DNA of 64,000 bases from Przewalskia tangutica (lineage: Eukaryota; Streptophyta; Magnoliopsida; Solanales; Solanaceae). A model generated the notes under the pieces. The model saw nothing but the letters and a program-made list of their open reading frames with translations, made no database searches and had not been told where the DNA came from. The stretch covers positions 33,014,485 to 33,078,484 of the forward strand of contig CM056725.1 in NCBI GenBank assembly GCA_029844215.1, given 5' to 3'. The position numbers were made by a program, and so were the translations under genes. How positions within the stretch are numbered: position 1 is the stretch's first letter; the number at the start of each line of letters is the position of its first letter. Shown in pieces: positions 10,332-21,708 of this stretch.

Positions 10332-13300
10332 TGTCACGACCGAACCGGGCGTGGTAGTGCCTTACCGGGCACCCGAGTCATACATCGAGAAAATCAGCGA
10401 ACATAAATCAATAACATAAAATAACGGAAGTATAAACAATAACACTGAAAACTTGCCTTTCGGCATATATATAGAAACAACAACTCTTTCGGCTGAGCAG
10501 TTTAATCCTTTTTACAAACCACGCCCACTTGCAGTACTCTGAGACCTCTACGAATGATATGACAACGAGCGGGGCGGGGCCGTCATACCACGAATGTAGC
10601 ACCTACAACGAGAGGACTATGCGAATAAGCCTCGGAGGAACGGAGCTTCGAAGCTGACGTGACCACTAGGCGAGGATCGGCGGTGTACCTTTACTGCGGC
10701 ATGAGCGGCCCGAAGGAGGTCGATCTAGCAGTGCAGAGTATGTGGCGAAAATCGTAAATGAAATCATAGTAGTCTATATAAAGCGAGAGACATGTATGAT
10801 AACCAAACTACGATTCCTGATAAATAGCGATCATGCTCAAGTCGGGGACTCGCGCCTCGAAGTCATCACTACAATATAACAATGGGTCTCGCGCCCAGCA
10901 TCAATCATGCGTGGAATACCTTCGCCATTGCCGATCGATGATAGAAAAGCACGAGGAATACATGAACAACGAGTCGCCGGTGTCCAAATAAAGCGATGCG
11001 GGGTAAATGCGAAGGCATAGCCGACTACTAACACCGCGGTACTAACAATGTCATAAAATGTATCATGATATCTGTCTGGCGATCGCGTGATCAAAGGCGG
11101 TGCTCGCCCGCAATATCAAATGTGCGCGTCTAGCCACAGAACTCCGCGACTCGCGTAGGCGGTCGTAGGCGCGTGAGGTATAACCCGCGTCGGTAGCTAC
11201 TCCGGCGTAAATCACGGACTCGCGATCGCGTAGCGCGTAGACGCGTGACCGTAAAGGCGCGCGCTAACACGGAACTCTCGTAGCTCGCATAGGCCCCGGG
11301 ACGCGTGAGGTATTCTCGAATCATGGTCCCAGACCGCCTGAGTCTACCCGCGTCGGAGCGGCTTAACCCGGAAACACGGTGAGTGGTATAATACCAACAT
11401 AGCGGTTTATCGTTTAAACAACGTAAGTACAATCGAGGAAAACCCGCTTTACACAAACATCACGAGAATACTAACACCGTGGCGTCCTAATATGATTACT
11501 TATCAAAGCGACAGAATGTATTACAAGGCTATCACAAACCAGCACGATCAAGTTATACGCGAGGTACTTTCTACTATATGTCAACGACATGTTGGGTTTA
11601 TCCCCAAAGTACTTCATACATTAACTTTTTAAAAGATATGTTACTTTCATAAAAGTCACACAATACGTAGTATATGAAAATAGAGTGATTATCTTTTGAA
11701 GTGAAACAAAACACTTATCTTTGTAAAATCAAGTAACAACATTATTATCCAAGCGTCGAGTTTGCCTAATTTCAAATGTTCACGTTTCTTATTTTAGAAA
11801 GGTTTAGTAGTTCATAGACTTATTCATTTAAGAATATAATTCTCTTTTAAACTATCGAGAAACATAAGTCTTATATGTGAGTAGGATATTCTTGTTTATA
11901 ACAATCTTATTACGACCATGATCTAGGAAATATCATTTTGTCTCATCTTAGCTTATGCGGATGGAAGTTTCTCTGGTTTTAATAATACTTAATCTGTCAA
12001 AACATTTCCTTTTATTGCAGCTGCGGTGGTTTGTCGATACACGTTACGATTTCGAAATCGATAAAACATTCTTAAGCGTTATTACCTAACTTCCCATGCT
12101 GAAGTATAACTCTTAAGTTTTCAAAAACCAAGTATTACTTAACTTCTTTCGAAATGATTCAAAAATCTTTTGAAATACTTCAAGTTCTTTATTAACACAT
12201 AACAAGCGATTATAGTTCAAATCGATTACCTTTTAAAAGCCATAGTATTTTCTTACCAGCATAAAGTTTATTATAACCAACTTCGTAAAGCGGTTATAAC
12301 ACTTTATGTTTTAAACCAATCAAATACATTTATACGTATGCGTCTCAGTCTACATAGTTCCGCGTATCATGCTAGAAGAGATAGGAAGAGGTTCGCGTAC
12401 CTCGCGGCAGTGTCGACTAATAGCAAGCGCTCAAGTACTTCCAGTATGGCTACTCCTTTAAGCCAGTAGATCGCGCCACGTAGTACTTGACCTATAAGGC
12501 CCTGGCGCTTATTAACATTTAGATCCGCCGTAGAACATTACTGAAAATTGTGGCCTCCCCACATGCAGCGTAAATCTCTCTCTCTATCGGGTGGCTACCA
12601 AGCCAGCCGGGGGTTATCGTTTAATCGGATGTGCACAATTCTACCTCCTTGAGAAAAGCTACACAAGTCTCTTGTCTGATCTATGTAAATACGATTCGGT
12701 ACTCTTCTTCGAAAAGGTTTCTTATAATTGGGCTTAAGTCAAAAGACATTGCCGATAACAGCGTTGATTCTATATATAGTATCTTCAACTATATAGTCTA
12801 ACAATCATGTAATTTCCAATTACAATAGAGAACAAGATATTTACCTCGATAAGCCCGTAATTATCAAGTTATAATGTCGATCTGAGCAAGGTTTAGCTCT
12901 ACTCAGTGCGCTCAGGCCAGCTCCAAACAACCCTTAGAAGTTCTAACCAACTTCTACTTATTACTCGACTAACTATGGAGATTTTCCTTAGGGTTTCGGT
13001 TTTGTAGTGTGGAAAGTATAATAGTATTCTTGGGCTTTTTGTATAGGTATAACCTTAGAATACTACAATTATCTGGCTAAGGTAATTTGGGCATTATAGC
13101 AATACTTTTGAGAGTATTTCTACCAAGAGGGTATATACCTCGGCTGCCACTGGGGAACTCGACGAGGGGACTCTCGGCTAAGGCCTGCAAGGGGAGGGCG
13201 AGAACTATACAACGAGGAGGAGGAATTTTAGACTTAGGAAATTATTTGGATGAAGAAGTCTTGAAGGGAGAGGGTATTTATAGGACAAGCGAGGCCAACC

Positions 13301-13672
13301 GATGGCGAATCTTGCCAAGTGCAAGGCAAGTGTAGGGCAGATCTTGCCAAGTGCACCTAACCAACTAACACACAAAATATCCTACCAACCCTTGACCCGC
13401 AAGGCCTCGCTTCGACCACGCTTTCCGCTCACTCCACTTTGATGAGAGGGTGCCAAGTGGCGCCCTCTTGTTGGTCGACCGCGTTTCGTCTCTCGGAAAA
13501 ATCCGCAAAAATATAAATGACATGGCCGGAATTTTCCTACGAAGAAGCTGAAAGCGTTTAAAAACGACTCTAGGGGTTGTGCACAAAAAATAAATCGGCT
13601 AAGCCAAATCTTCAAGTTCAAATTTTCTACGTACGTCCTTACGTACATACTCTGAAAATATGGGGTATAACA
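10332..13672 (-). mobile_element. Solo LTR of family A (E-type subfamily) inside element B
   Basis: The copy starts TGTCACGACCGAACCGGG (the reverse complement of the LTR end) and finishes GGGGTATAACA, 3341 bp with no internal region attached. It shares with the LTRs of E the GC-rich block at about 11,130-11,350 (55,870-56,150 in E) and the TACTATATGTCAA block near 11575. Flanks are CATCT on the left and CATAC on the right, an imperfect match that does not prove a target-site duplication. A solo LTR is the usual product of recombination between an element's two LTRs. Confidence 0.8.
13275..13282 (-). promoter_or_regulatory. LTR TATA box (solo LTR in B)
   Basis: TATTTATA on the plus strand is TATAAATA on the minus strand, in the usual position. 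The upstream dyad at 13446-13467 has GAGGGTGCCA and TGGCGCCCTC arms. Confidence 0.65.
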
Positions 13673-14437
13673 CATACCCTCGTTATATGGCGGACGACGT
13701 GATAAAAACAAAGACACGTGCCATATGACATTTCCCCAAATGGCGCTTACCACATCGATCTGTTTGAGAATAGGTGGCCTCGGCCAGAAAATCCTCTGCT
13801 CCTCACAAGAACCTCGACCTCTGGAGCTTGGACAGCTCTAAATACCTTGTGGGGTCGATATCCCACTGTGACTGCGGGGTATGTCTTTGGGTAGGTGGGA
13901 CGAATATCTCACTCGTTCTTTGAGGCGGCTCGTCCAAAACTCATGGGATAACTAGCAGGTCTAGCCTCTTCTGTGATTTCCGCGTTGGCCTCTGCCCTGT
14001 ACCACACATTGTCTTGGCCGAATAACTTCCTGGCGATGAAAGCGTAGCTGCTATCTTGGTCGATAACATAATGGCTTCGTGACCTAAAGTCTTCTCTTAA
14101 GCGGCGGAGGCTCAGTCTTTGGGGCCTCAAAACACAGCCTTGAGAAGAGCGTGGCGTGGCCTGATATCCGGTATACCACGGCATAAGCCACTATCGACTC
14201 TCTGAGTCGACTAGTAGCTCCTTACTCCTTTGCCACTACAGGCGGTTGTTGCCCTCGCGGAACATAGCGTAACACATGATACATCAAAGAGGAATTATCT
14301 TACTACGGCTACATGTACGATCTTGAGTGTGAAGAATAGAAACCAACTCTAAATGTCCTGTAGCCTCTGTTTATGGGTGTGGCGCAACACCGCGATAATC
14401 AGACTCTACTAGACACGATGCGTAGACACGAGGGTAG
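13673..14437 (-). pseudogene. gag-like relic and 5' leader of element B
   Basis: This is the part of B's internal region next to the primer-binding site. A likely gag start is the minus-strand ATG at 14263-14265 (MFREGNNRL, then a stop), at the same distance from the primer-binding site as in the other elements. The leader keeps the shared TAAATGTCCTGTAGCCTC block. I could not identify zinc-knuckle or pol motifs. The remainder of any gag would lie beyond the nested solo LTR. The function is assigned by position only. Confidence 0.4.
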
Positions 14438-14449
14438 CGCTCGATACCA
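14438..14449 (-). other. Primer-binding site, element B
   Basis: CGCTCGATACCA is the reverse complement of TGGTATCGAGCG, the same variant as in family A, although the LTRs differ. The adjoining LTR end has lost its terminal CA. Confidence 0.8.
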
Positions 14450-15147
14450 CTCACACCCGAACCCGGAATAGTGGCGGTGCCTACTGGCACCGCCTGCATA
14501 TGACTAAGTAGCTGCGAATTTAAATAACACCTCTTTTTTTAAAACCAACATCGTCTGAGGAAAAGCGACAAAGGCTGCCATATAATATCGTGAAAAGACC
14601 TTTACACCGTACATAGGTCCAATCCGCGTATGAATCTGGACCTGCAGAGTTATCTTGAACTATGGCGGACAAGGCCGCCGTACCCATGCTTAGTACAAAG
14701 CACATCTTGGAAGGAACTATACCAAAAGATAAACTCTGAGCAGGGGAGCTATCAAAACTACGGCGGTCCTGCACTTGCCGATCACCAAGCGGCGTACCTA
14801 AACTGCGGCGTGAGCGCGGCCGAAGGAGGTCGATCTGAAGAATGTACCAAGTATGTGAAGCGATGAAATGCGTAATGAAATCATAACGATCTAAGAAAAA
14901 GCAGGAGACATGTATGATAGCCAACCTACGATGCACAACATGCTTGATCATAACAAGTCGAGGGCGCGTACCTCAGTCATTTCTAAAATATAACCATGGG
15001 TCTCACGCCCATAATATCAATCATGCGTGGAATCGCCGCCAGGCTGGCGATCCATGATATAGTATAACGCCAATAGGCATACACGAACACCAAGTCCCTT
15101 TGTGTCACAAAAGCATGCGGGCGAGTAGGAAGGCGGCGGTGGTAAGC

Positions 15148-15460
15148 GAGGGTATAATGTCTTGGGGTTTACCCGCCGTTTATACTCTTACCTATCTCTG
15201 CAACCATCAAACAAAGCAAGCGGGGTATAATGTCTTGGGGTTTACCGCCGTTTATACTCTTACCACGGAGAAGGTGGTATAGCGTCTTGGGGTTTACCCC
15301 ACTTATACTCTTACCCTATCTCGTGAGCCATCGAACAAAACAAGCGGGGTATAATGTCTTGGGGTTTACCGCCGTTTATACTCTTACGGAGAAGGTGATA
15401 TAGCGTCTTGGGGTTTACCGCCCTTATACTATTACCTTATCTCGTGAGCCATCGAAGCAA
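15148..15460 (+). repeat. Tandem array with two-part unit of about 123 bp
   Basis: The motif GTATAATGTCTTGGGGTTTA recurs at about 15149, 15214, 15337 and, as GTATAGCG/ATATAGCG variants, at 15270 and 15388. Each is followed by a TTATACTCTTAC-like end. Alternating long and short spacers give a higher-order repeat of about 123 bp. The array occupies the position of the variable cassette in family-A LTRs. Confidence 0.75.
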
Positions 15461-15654
15461 CACATAAGCACTTACCGGTCTTTTATAAAAATCAGGAATT
15501 TAACGAGTACTACGAATAGCAGGCATGCGGTGGAATCTCCGTCATTTGTCGGTGCGTCCAACTAACTTCAACAAGGCAGTGACCTCGGCCCAGAGAGTCG
15601 CGACAGCGATAAAACATAATACTTACACTCGAAGGCTATCGCTAGCACACGTAG

Positions 15655-16431
15655 GCAATTCTCGATTAATCAAGCCAAAGTACTTATCGAGGCATACATG
15701 GAATAATTCTCAATTAACAAGCGATGTACTTATCAAGGCACAAATAGAATAATTCTCGTTTAACAAGCCAAAGTACTTATCAAGGCACGATAGAATAATT
15801 CTCATTTAACAAGCCAAAGTACTTATCAAGGCACGAATAGAATAATTCTCATTTAACAAACCAAAGTACTTATCAAGGCACGATAGAATAATTCTCATTT
15901 AACAAGCCAAAGTACTTATCAAGGCACAAATAGAATAATTCTCATTTAACAAGCCAAAGTACTTATCAAGGCACAAATAGAATAATTCTCATTTAACAAA
16001 CCAAAGTACTTATCAAGGCACAAATAGACTAATTCTCATTTAACAAGCCAAAGTACTTATCAAGGCACAAATAGAATAATTCTCATTTAACAAGCCAAAG
16101 TACTTATCAAGGCACGATAGAATAATTCTCATTTAACAAGCCAAAGTACTTATCGAGGCACAAATAGAATAATTCTCATTTAACAAGCCAAAGTACTTAT
16201 CAAGGCACGATAGAATAATTCTCATTTAACAAGCCAAAGTACTTATCGAGGCCTGAATAGAATAATTCTCATTTAACAAGCCAAAGTTCGTATCAAGGCT
16301 CTTATAGAATATTTCTATTTTAACAAGCCAAAGTACTTATCAAGGCACAAATAGAATAATTCTCATTTAACAAGCCAAAGTACTTATCAAGGCACAAATA
16401 GAATAATTCTCATTTAACAAGCCAAAGTACT
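15655..16431 (+). repeat. 46-47 bp tandem array, about 17 copies
   Basis: The unit is AACAAGCCAAAGTACTTATC followed by AAGGCACAAATAGAATAATT and CTCATTT. Copies differ mainly by CACAAATAG versus CACGATAG and by a few substitutions. The array ends at a TACGTACGTACATTC block. It has no dyad and no unique spacers, so it is a minisatellite. Confidence 0.92.
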
Positions 16432-18675
16432 ACGTACGTACATTCTTTCAAAAGACTCCTTTTATGTAAAATCCCAAGATACTAACAGTAGTATCAAGGT
16501 GTGTCTATTTTTCAAAGTAAGTTACTACACTTTTAGAAAACTCATTTCAAAGCTTGAAATCAAGTAACTTCAAATTTTCATAATCTAGGCAACTTATGCT
16601 GATAATCAAAATAAACGACTTTCTTAACCTTCCATAAAGCGTTATAACCAACTTCTCATAAAGCCGTTATAACCCTTTATGGTTTTAGACATATTCATTC
16701 CTTTTTATAACGAGAGACTTATACTAATTAAAACAAAGTATCACAAACTTTCAAATCAAGTTTCTTAACTTTCAAAATCTTGAAGTCTGCAAATCTTTAG
16801 AAAACAAGTTTCTTCTACTTTTAAACCTCGAGTAACTCACACTTTAAAACAAGTTACTTCTCTTAAATCATGTCATTTCTCCTCTCTTAAAACAATTAAG
16901 TAAATCACTCCTTTAACTCCCTAAAGTCATTATAACAACCCTTAGGTTTTGGAACTAAGGCCTTGCCAAAAGGTTTGGAACTCAGCTTTTCAAGACTACA
17001 TGTACTTTAAGTAAAATACTTTCACTTTTAAGAATCCAACTTCACTAAGGCAATGGATTATACAACTTCCAAATTAAACATCAAAGTACAATCAAGGAAG
17101 TACATAGAACAAATTCTATTTTAAGCAATCCAAATACAACGAGGAATGGATCGTTTAAGGAGTAGGAAATACTTTCTTTATCTTAAGGAATCATGCTAGA
17201 AGAGAGATAGCTCACATACCTTTGGCTAATATCCTGACTAAGCGCCGAATCGCGTGCGTAGAAGTGTCAACCTATAATGGTCACAACAAGACTATCGATT
17301 TCTAGTGCGTAGCATTAGAATAATACTAAGTATTTGGTCTACAATTCTACGGAAAATCGGGCGACACTTCCTTTGTTTCTACTCACTTTGCCACCTTTTT
17401 CAAGGCGAATACAATAACCAACACGCCAAATTTAAGGCTCAAAACAACAACCAAACAAAGGGGATTACCGCGCCTTACAATACGTGTAAAATTTACCTGA
17501 TTCGTACCAAGTAGTTAATACTTAACTAGCCATTCTCGACGACAATAACACAACACAAGTCTTTTCGACCACTTTTTCAAATTCCAAGTTCTAAGGTCTA
17601 ACATGTTATATAGTTATAAACAACCAGCAACTACAATTTCCTTCTTTATACTGACATGCGGCGACTTAAGCGAATAATCAACTTGAATTGTAATCTTAAG
17701 GCTAAACGTACTAGTTTGGATTAGGGTTCGATAGCGATATAATTATCAAACCATACTAAACATCTCATGCTTGCTAATATCCATAGCTACAACAATAAGT
17801 AAGTCTTAACTACTAAAGCGACAAAATTTATACCTTTCCAAGCCCTTAAAATTTCCAAGATTCAAAGTCGCCTTAGCAATTCTTAGCTCATTTCCTTAGG
17901 TTCCAATCCGCTCAAGCACTCCTAGAGGCCTATGAAGAACCCGTCTTGAAGTTCGAACTTCAAAGTTGAAGAACTCCTTTAGTTTCCGCCTTGCGACTAA
18001 TACGAAAAAGCCATTTTCGAAATCTTTCTATTGAGATATTCTTATAATACCCTTAGGGACATTGGGTTTAAGTCTTGTGGCTAATGGATCAAAATCACAA
18101 AATTTTCTTGTGTGAGCAAGACCCAGGCAGAGCTCTTCTCTTGGCACAAAGTGTTCTAATTTTTCTAAGTGTAAATGAGCTAGTCTTGCGCTAGTAGTAA
18201 GCTTATAAAACCTGAAGGAGGGCTTGGATTATCACGAATGTGAGGCTAGGATGAATTTCACTTGGATTAAGCTGTGTGGACAAGTTGACAAGTCAACGAT
18301 GTCATCTTGCAGACTTATCTTCCAAGATGGTCAATGACCATTTTACCCTCCTCTAATTCGACCAAGACCATAAGTGGGGTGCGCGTGTCTCCTCTCGTTC
18401 GTCCATAAAATTAGTAACCTCGTGGGCCTACAAAAATGTAAAATTCGGGTGGGCCCAGCGTGACCAAATCGTAAAAATAAATTTCCATAATGTTAACAAG
18501 TTCCATATTCCTCAAATAATGCATTTTGAGAATCGATTCTCAACAACGAACATTTTCCTTACAGGCGTTCGGAAGATTTTCGTCGGAAAAACAATTCTTC
18601 GCTTCGTATCGATTTCCAAGTCTTGTTTCCTTTCGTACATTCTCTTTTACATGTCACGGACTTACGGGTGTAACA

Positions 18676-20806
18676 CGTCATACCCTGAATGTCGAGAACC
18701 TGCAACTCGAAACATGCCAAAGATAAGCCTGCGGAGAAAGCGGAGCTTGTCTGAATTGTGATCCATGGCGAGGATCAACAACGATGTACCTACTGCGGCA
18801 TGAGCGGCCCGAAGGAGGTCGATCTGGTACCAAGTATGTGGCGGAAATCGTAAACTAAATCATAACAATCTAAAAATAAAGCGGAGACATGTATGATAAC
18901 AAAACTACGATTCACGACATAAGCGATCGTATGTCAGTCGAGGACTCACGCCTCAAAGTCATACCTGCGTGCGTGGAACTCATTCCTCAGCGCGGCGATC
19001 TAGGTATAAATCGTGTGATCGTATAACATGTCTCGGCCCGTCTCATGGACTCGGTGTCGGATCGTATGGAATATATTCGGCCCGTCGTGGACTCGGTGTC
19101 GGATCGTATGGAATACATTCGACCCGTCTCATGGACTTCGGTATCGTGTGAAATACATTCGATCCATCCCATGGACTCGGTATCATGTGGAATACATTCC
19201 GGTCCATCCCGTGGACTTCGGTATCGTGTGGAATACATTCGGTCCATCCATGGACTCGGTATCGTGTGAAATACATTCGGTCCATCCATGGACTCGGTAT
19301 CGTGTGGAATACATTCGGTCCATCCGTGGACTTCGGTATCATGTGAAATACATTCCGGTCCATCCCGTGGACTCGGTATCGTGTGAAATATATTCGGTCC
19401 ATCCGTGGACTCGGTATCGTGTGGAATACATTCGGTCCATCCCGTGGACTCGGTATCGTGTGGAATACATTCGGTCCATCCATGGACTCGGTATCGTGTG
19501 GAATACATTCGGTCCATCCGTGGACTCGATATCGTGTGAAATACATTCGGTCCATCCGTGGACTCGGTATAGAATCGGCCATAACATTTAAGCGCTCTTT
19601 TAAGATGATTAAGATAATACCATACTTTTCTTTTTTAAAATCAAGTAGCAACATTCTTGTCAAAAAGTTCAAGTTTGCCTAATTTCAAATACTCAAGTCT
19701 CTCATTTTCGAAAGGTTTAGTAGTTCATAGTCTTAATCACTTAATAACATAAAACAATTTGAGTAACATATGCCTTATGTGTGAGTAGGTTATTCTTGTT
19801 TATAACAATCTTATTAAAGCGACCATGATCTAGGAAATGTAATACAATTTTGTCTTATCTTGGCTTACATGCGGATGGAGATTTCTCTGGTTTTAATATA
19901 ATTAATTATTTGTCAATACATTTTCCTTTATTAACGCTGCGATGGTTAGTTCGATACTTATTCTCATTTAAATCATTAAAACATTATTCTTTAAAAACCA
20001 GTACTCATTACTCGCGAATGAGGTTTCACACTTTTAACAAAATTCTTATCAATTAAATCTTTTAAGATCAAGTCTCTTAACTTCAAAATCAATAAACCAT
20101 TCTTTTACCTACGTAAAGTCGTTATAACTAACTTCCCGTAAAGCTATTATAACACCTTATGTTTTAAACCAACCAAATTCATTTAGCACGTATGCGTCTG
20201 CCGTCTTACATAGTTTACAAAATATCATGCTAGAAAGGATAGGAAGAGGTTCACATACCTCGCGACGATTATCGACAACTAGCAAAATGCTCCAAGTACT
20301 ACAACGCACTAGCCTTTTCCACCCTTCAAGTAGAATACGCTACTCGTAGTACTTCCACTATAATGGCCATAAGCGTCTATCGACTCATAGATCTCTTGTA
20401 GAATATTCTGAGAAAATTCAGCGACTTCCCTCGTAACCACGTAAATCTCCTCACTCTACTCGGGCCGCTACGGGCCACAACTCGAGGGATTACCGTCTAA
20501 CGGGCGTGTACAATTTGTGTCCGCAATCTACAAGTCTCTGTAAATCTGGTCCTATGTAATTCTGATTCAATTCTCTTCTTTAATATCATACAGTATCTTA
20601 CTCAAATCTAAACTACTATTATATGTAATTTCCAATTACAATAGAAGAACGAATTATTTACCTCGATAAGCCCAAAATTATCCAAGTTAAAATGTCGATC
20701 TGAACAACGTTTAGCTCATATTATGAACGCTCGATATGCTCGAAACCCTTAGAAGTTACAAACTTACACTTAATACTTGACAACTGAAGATTTTCCTATG
20801 GTTTCG
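18676..20806 (-). repeat. Fragment G: family-A LTR, cut by B on the left and D on the right
   Basis: It starts inside a family-A LTR at CGTCATACC (the LTR-terminal 250 bp or so are missing). It runs through the 38-bp minisatellite and the R/U5 region, and stops at GGTTTCG where element D begins. The continuation to the TATA box and LTR start should lie beyond D, outside this window. It is more diverged from the other family-A copies than they are from each other, consistent with greater age. Confidence 0.75.
19026..19580 (+). repeat. 38-bp minisatellite, 14 copies
   Basis: The unit is ATACATTCGGTCCATCCATG plus GACTCGGTATCGTGTGGA. The first two copies are longer variants (GGTGTCGGATCGTATGG). 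The long reading frames that run through it on both strands (82-209 codons) are periodic and meaningless as proteins. It lies at the variable-cassette position of the LTR. Confidence 0.93.
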
Positions 20807-21708
20807 TGTCACGACCGAACCGGACCATGGTGGTGCCTTACCGGGCACCTAGTGATCTGACATCGAGAGAAAAACGGCGGAAATAAAAACTTAAACATAC
20901 AAATAGATATGGATCAAGATAAAGAAAATAGGCCGACCAAAGCGGTTGCCTTCGGTATATATATATATATCGACCTTTGAGCGATTACAATCCTTACAAC
21001 CACCTTGCAGCGATTACTCACGGACCTCTAAGATTTTTTACAACAACTATGCGGGGCGGGGCCCCGCGTACCACAGAATGTACAAGAATCTGGACTCGAG
21101 TAGCATGCCAAAAGATAAGCCTCACGAAAGAACGGAGCTTCCCGTCTGTTGAAATGTGATCCTATGGCGGGGATCGGCGGTAGATGTACCTCTACTGCGG
21201 CGTGAGCAGCGACCCGCGGTCGATCTGGCAGTACAGTATGTGGCGAAAATGCGAAAATGAAATCATAATAGTCTATATAAAGCGGGAGACATGTATGATA
21301 ACCAAACTATAGTACCTGACATATAAGCGGTCATATCAAGTCGGGGACTCGCGCCTCCAAATCATCACTGCGTGCGTGGAATTCCTTCGCTGCCGTGATC
21401 ATGATATAACAACACGAGAGTACATGAACACGGGTCCCGCGTGTCATAAAAACCGTCTGGGGCAAGTATAACTACGAGATCCGGCCGTACGATAATAATG
21501 TACAACCGTATCATGAAGGCGACACGTGGCAAGTGATAGCCTCGCGACTCACTCCTGCGCCGCGTGGGCGGGGGCAAGTAAATCGTCGACTACGCGCGGA
21601 TCCTGGCCGTAAGTCACGAAGCTCGTCCAAACCGACTCGCGAAGGCGACCGTGGCAAGTGCACTAGCCTCGCGACTCCTCCTGCGCCACGTGGTAGCGGG
21701 GAGCAAGT
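20807..21708 (-). repeat. First LTR of D, part 1 (LTR-terminal end)
   Basis: It starts TGTCACGACCGAACCGG and runs to CAAGT, where element C is inserted. It resumes at 34295. Its cassette is a tandem array of about 110-130 bp (GCAAGTGCACTAGCCTC... / GGCCGTAAGTCACG...), into which C inserted. Confidence 0.85.
21704..21708. repeat. Target-site duplication CAAGT (left of C)
   Basis: Identical to 34290-34294. The adjoining LTR terminus reads TATCGCGACTTCGAACC, a diverged form of TGTCACGACCGAACC. Confidence 0.8.

Larger units (their letters stand above)
7065..18675 (-). mobile_element. Element B: second LTR family, non-autonomous, interrupted by a solo LTR
   Basis: Read on the minus strand, the element is a 4.2-kb 5' LTR (14451-18675), primer-binding site, internal region, purine tract, then a partial 3' LTR (7065-9238). 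LTRs start TGTTACACCC on the minus strand rather than TGTTATACCCC. Without the nested solo LTR the internal region is about 1.9 kb and shows no pol motifs. The left end is truncated: the 3' LTR matches only the part of the 5' LTR from about 16499 onward. Confidence 0.8.
14451..18675 (-). repeat. 5' LTR of element B (4.2 kb)
   Basis: From the primer-binding site outward it holds a leader-like block parallel to family A (14,450-15,100), a 123-bp tandem array, and a short block. A 46-47 bp array follows, and then the 2.2-kb AT-rich segment shared with 7065-9238. It ends GGGTGTAACA at 18675. Part of the first kilobase (about 14,870-15,100) is recognisably related to family A (ATCATACATGTCTCC-like motif, GGGCGTGAGACCCAT), which suggests the two families share ancestry there. 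No gene is present. Confidence 0.8.

Noticed and set aside
15655..16431. CRISPR-like regular array
   Set aside because: The whole unit repeats with no unique spacers and no nearby cas genes, and the context is a plant LTR.
18987..19672. Long ORFs (176, 187 and 209 codons) on both strands
   Set aside because: They are the 38-bp minisatellite read through in different frames; the sequence is periodic, and no start context or homology supports a protein.
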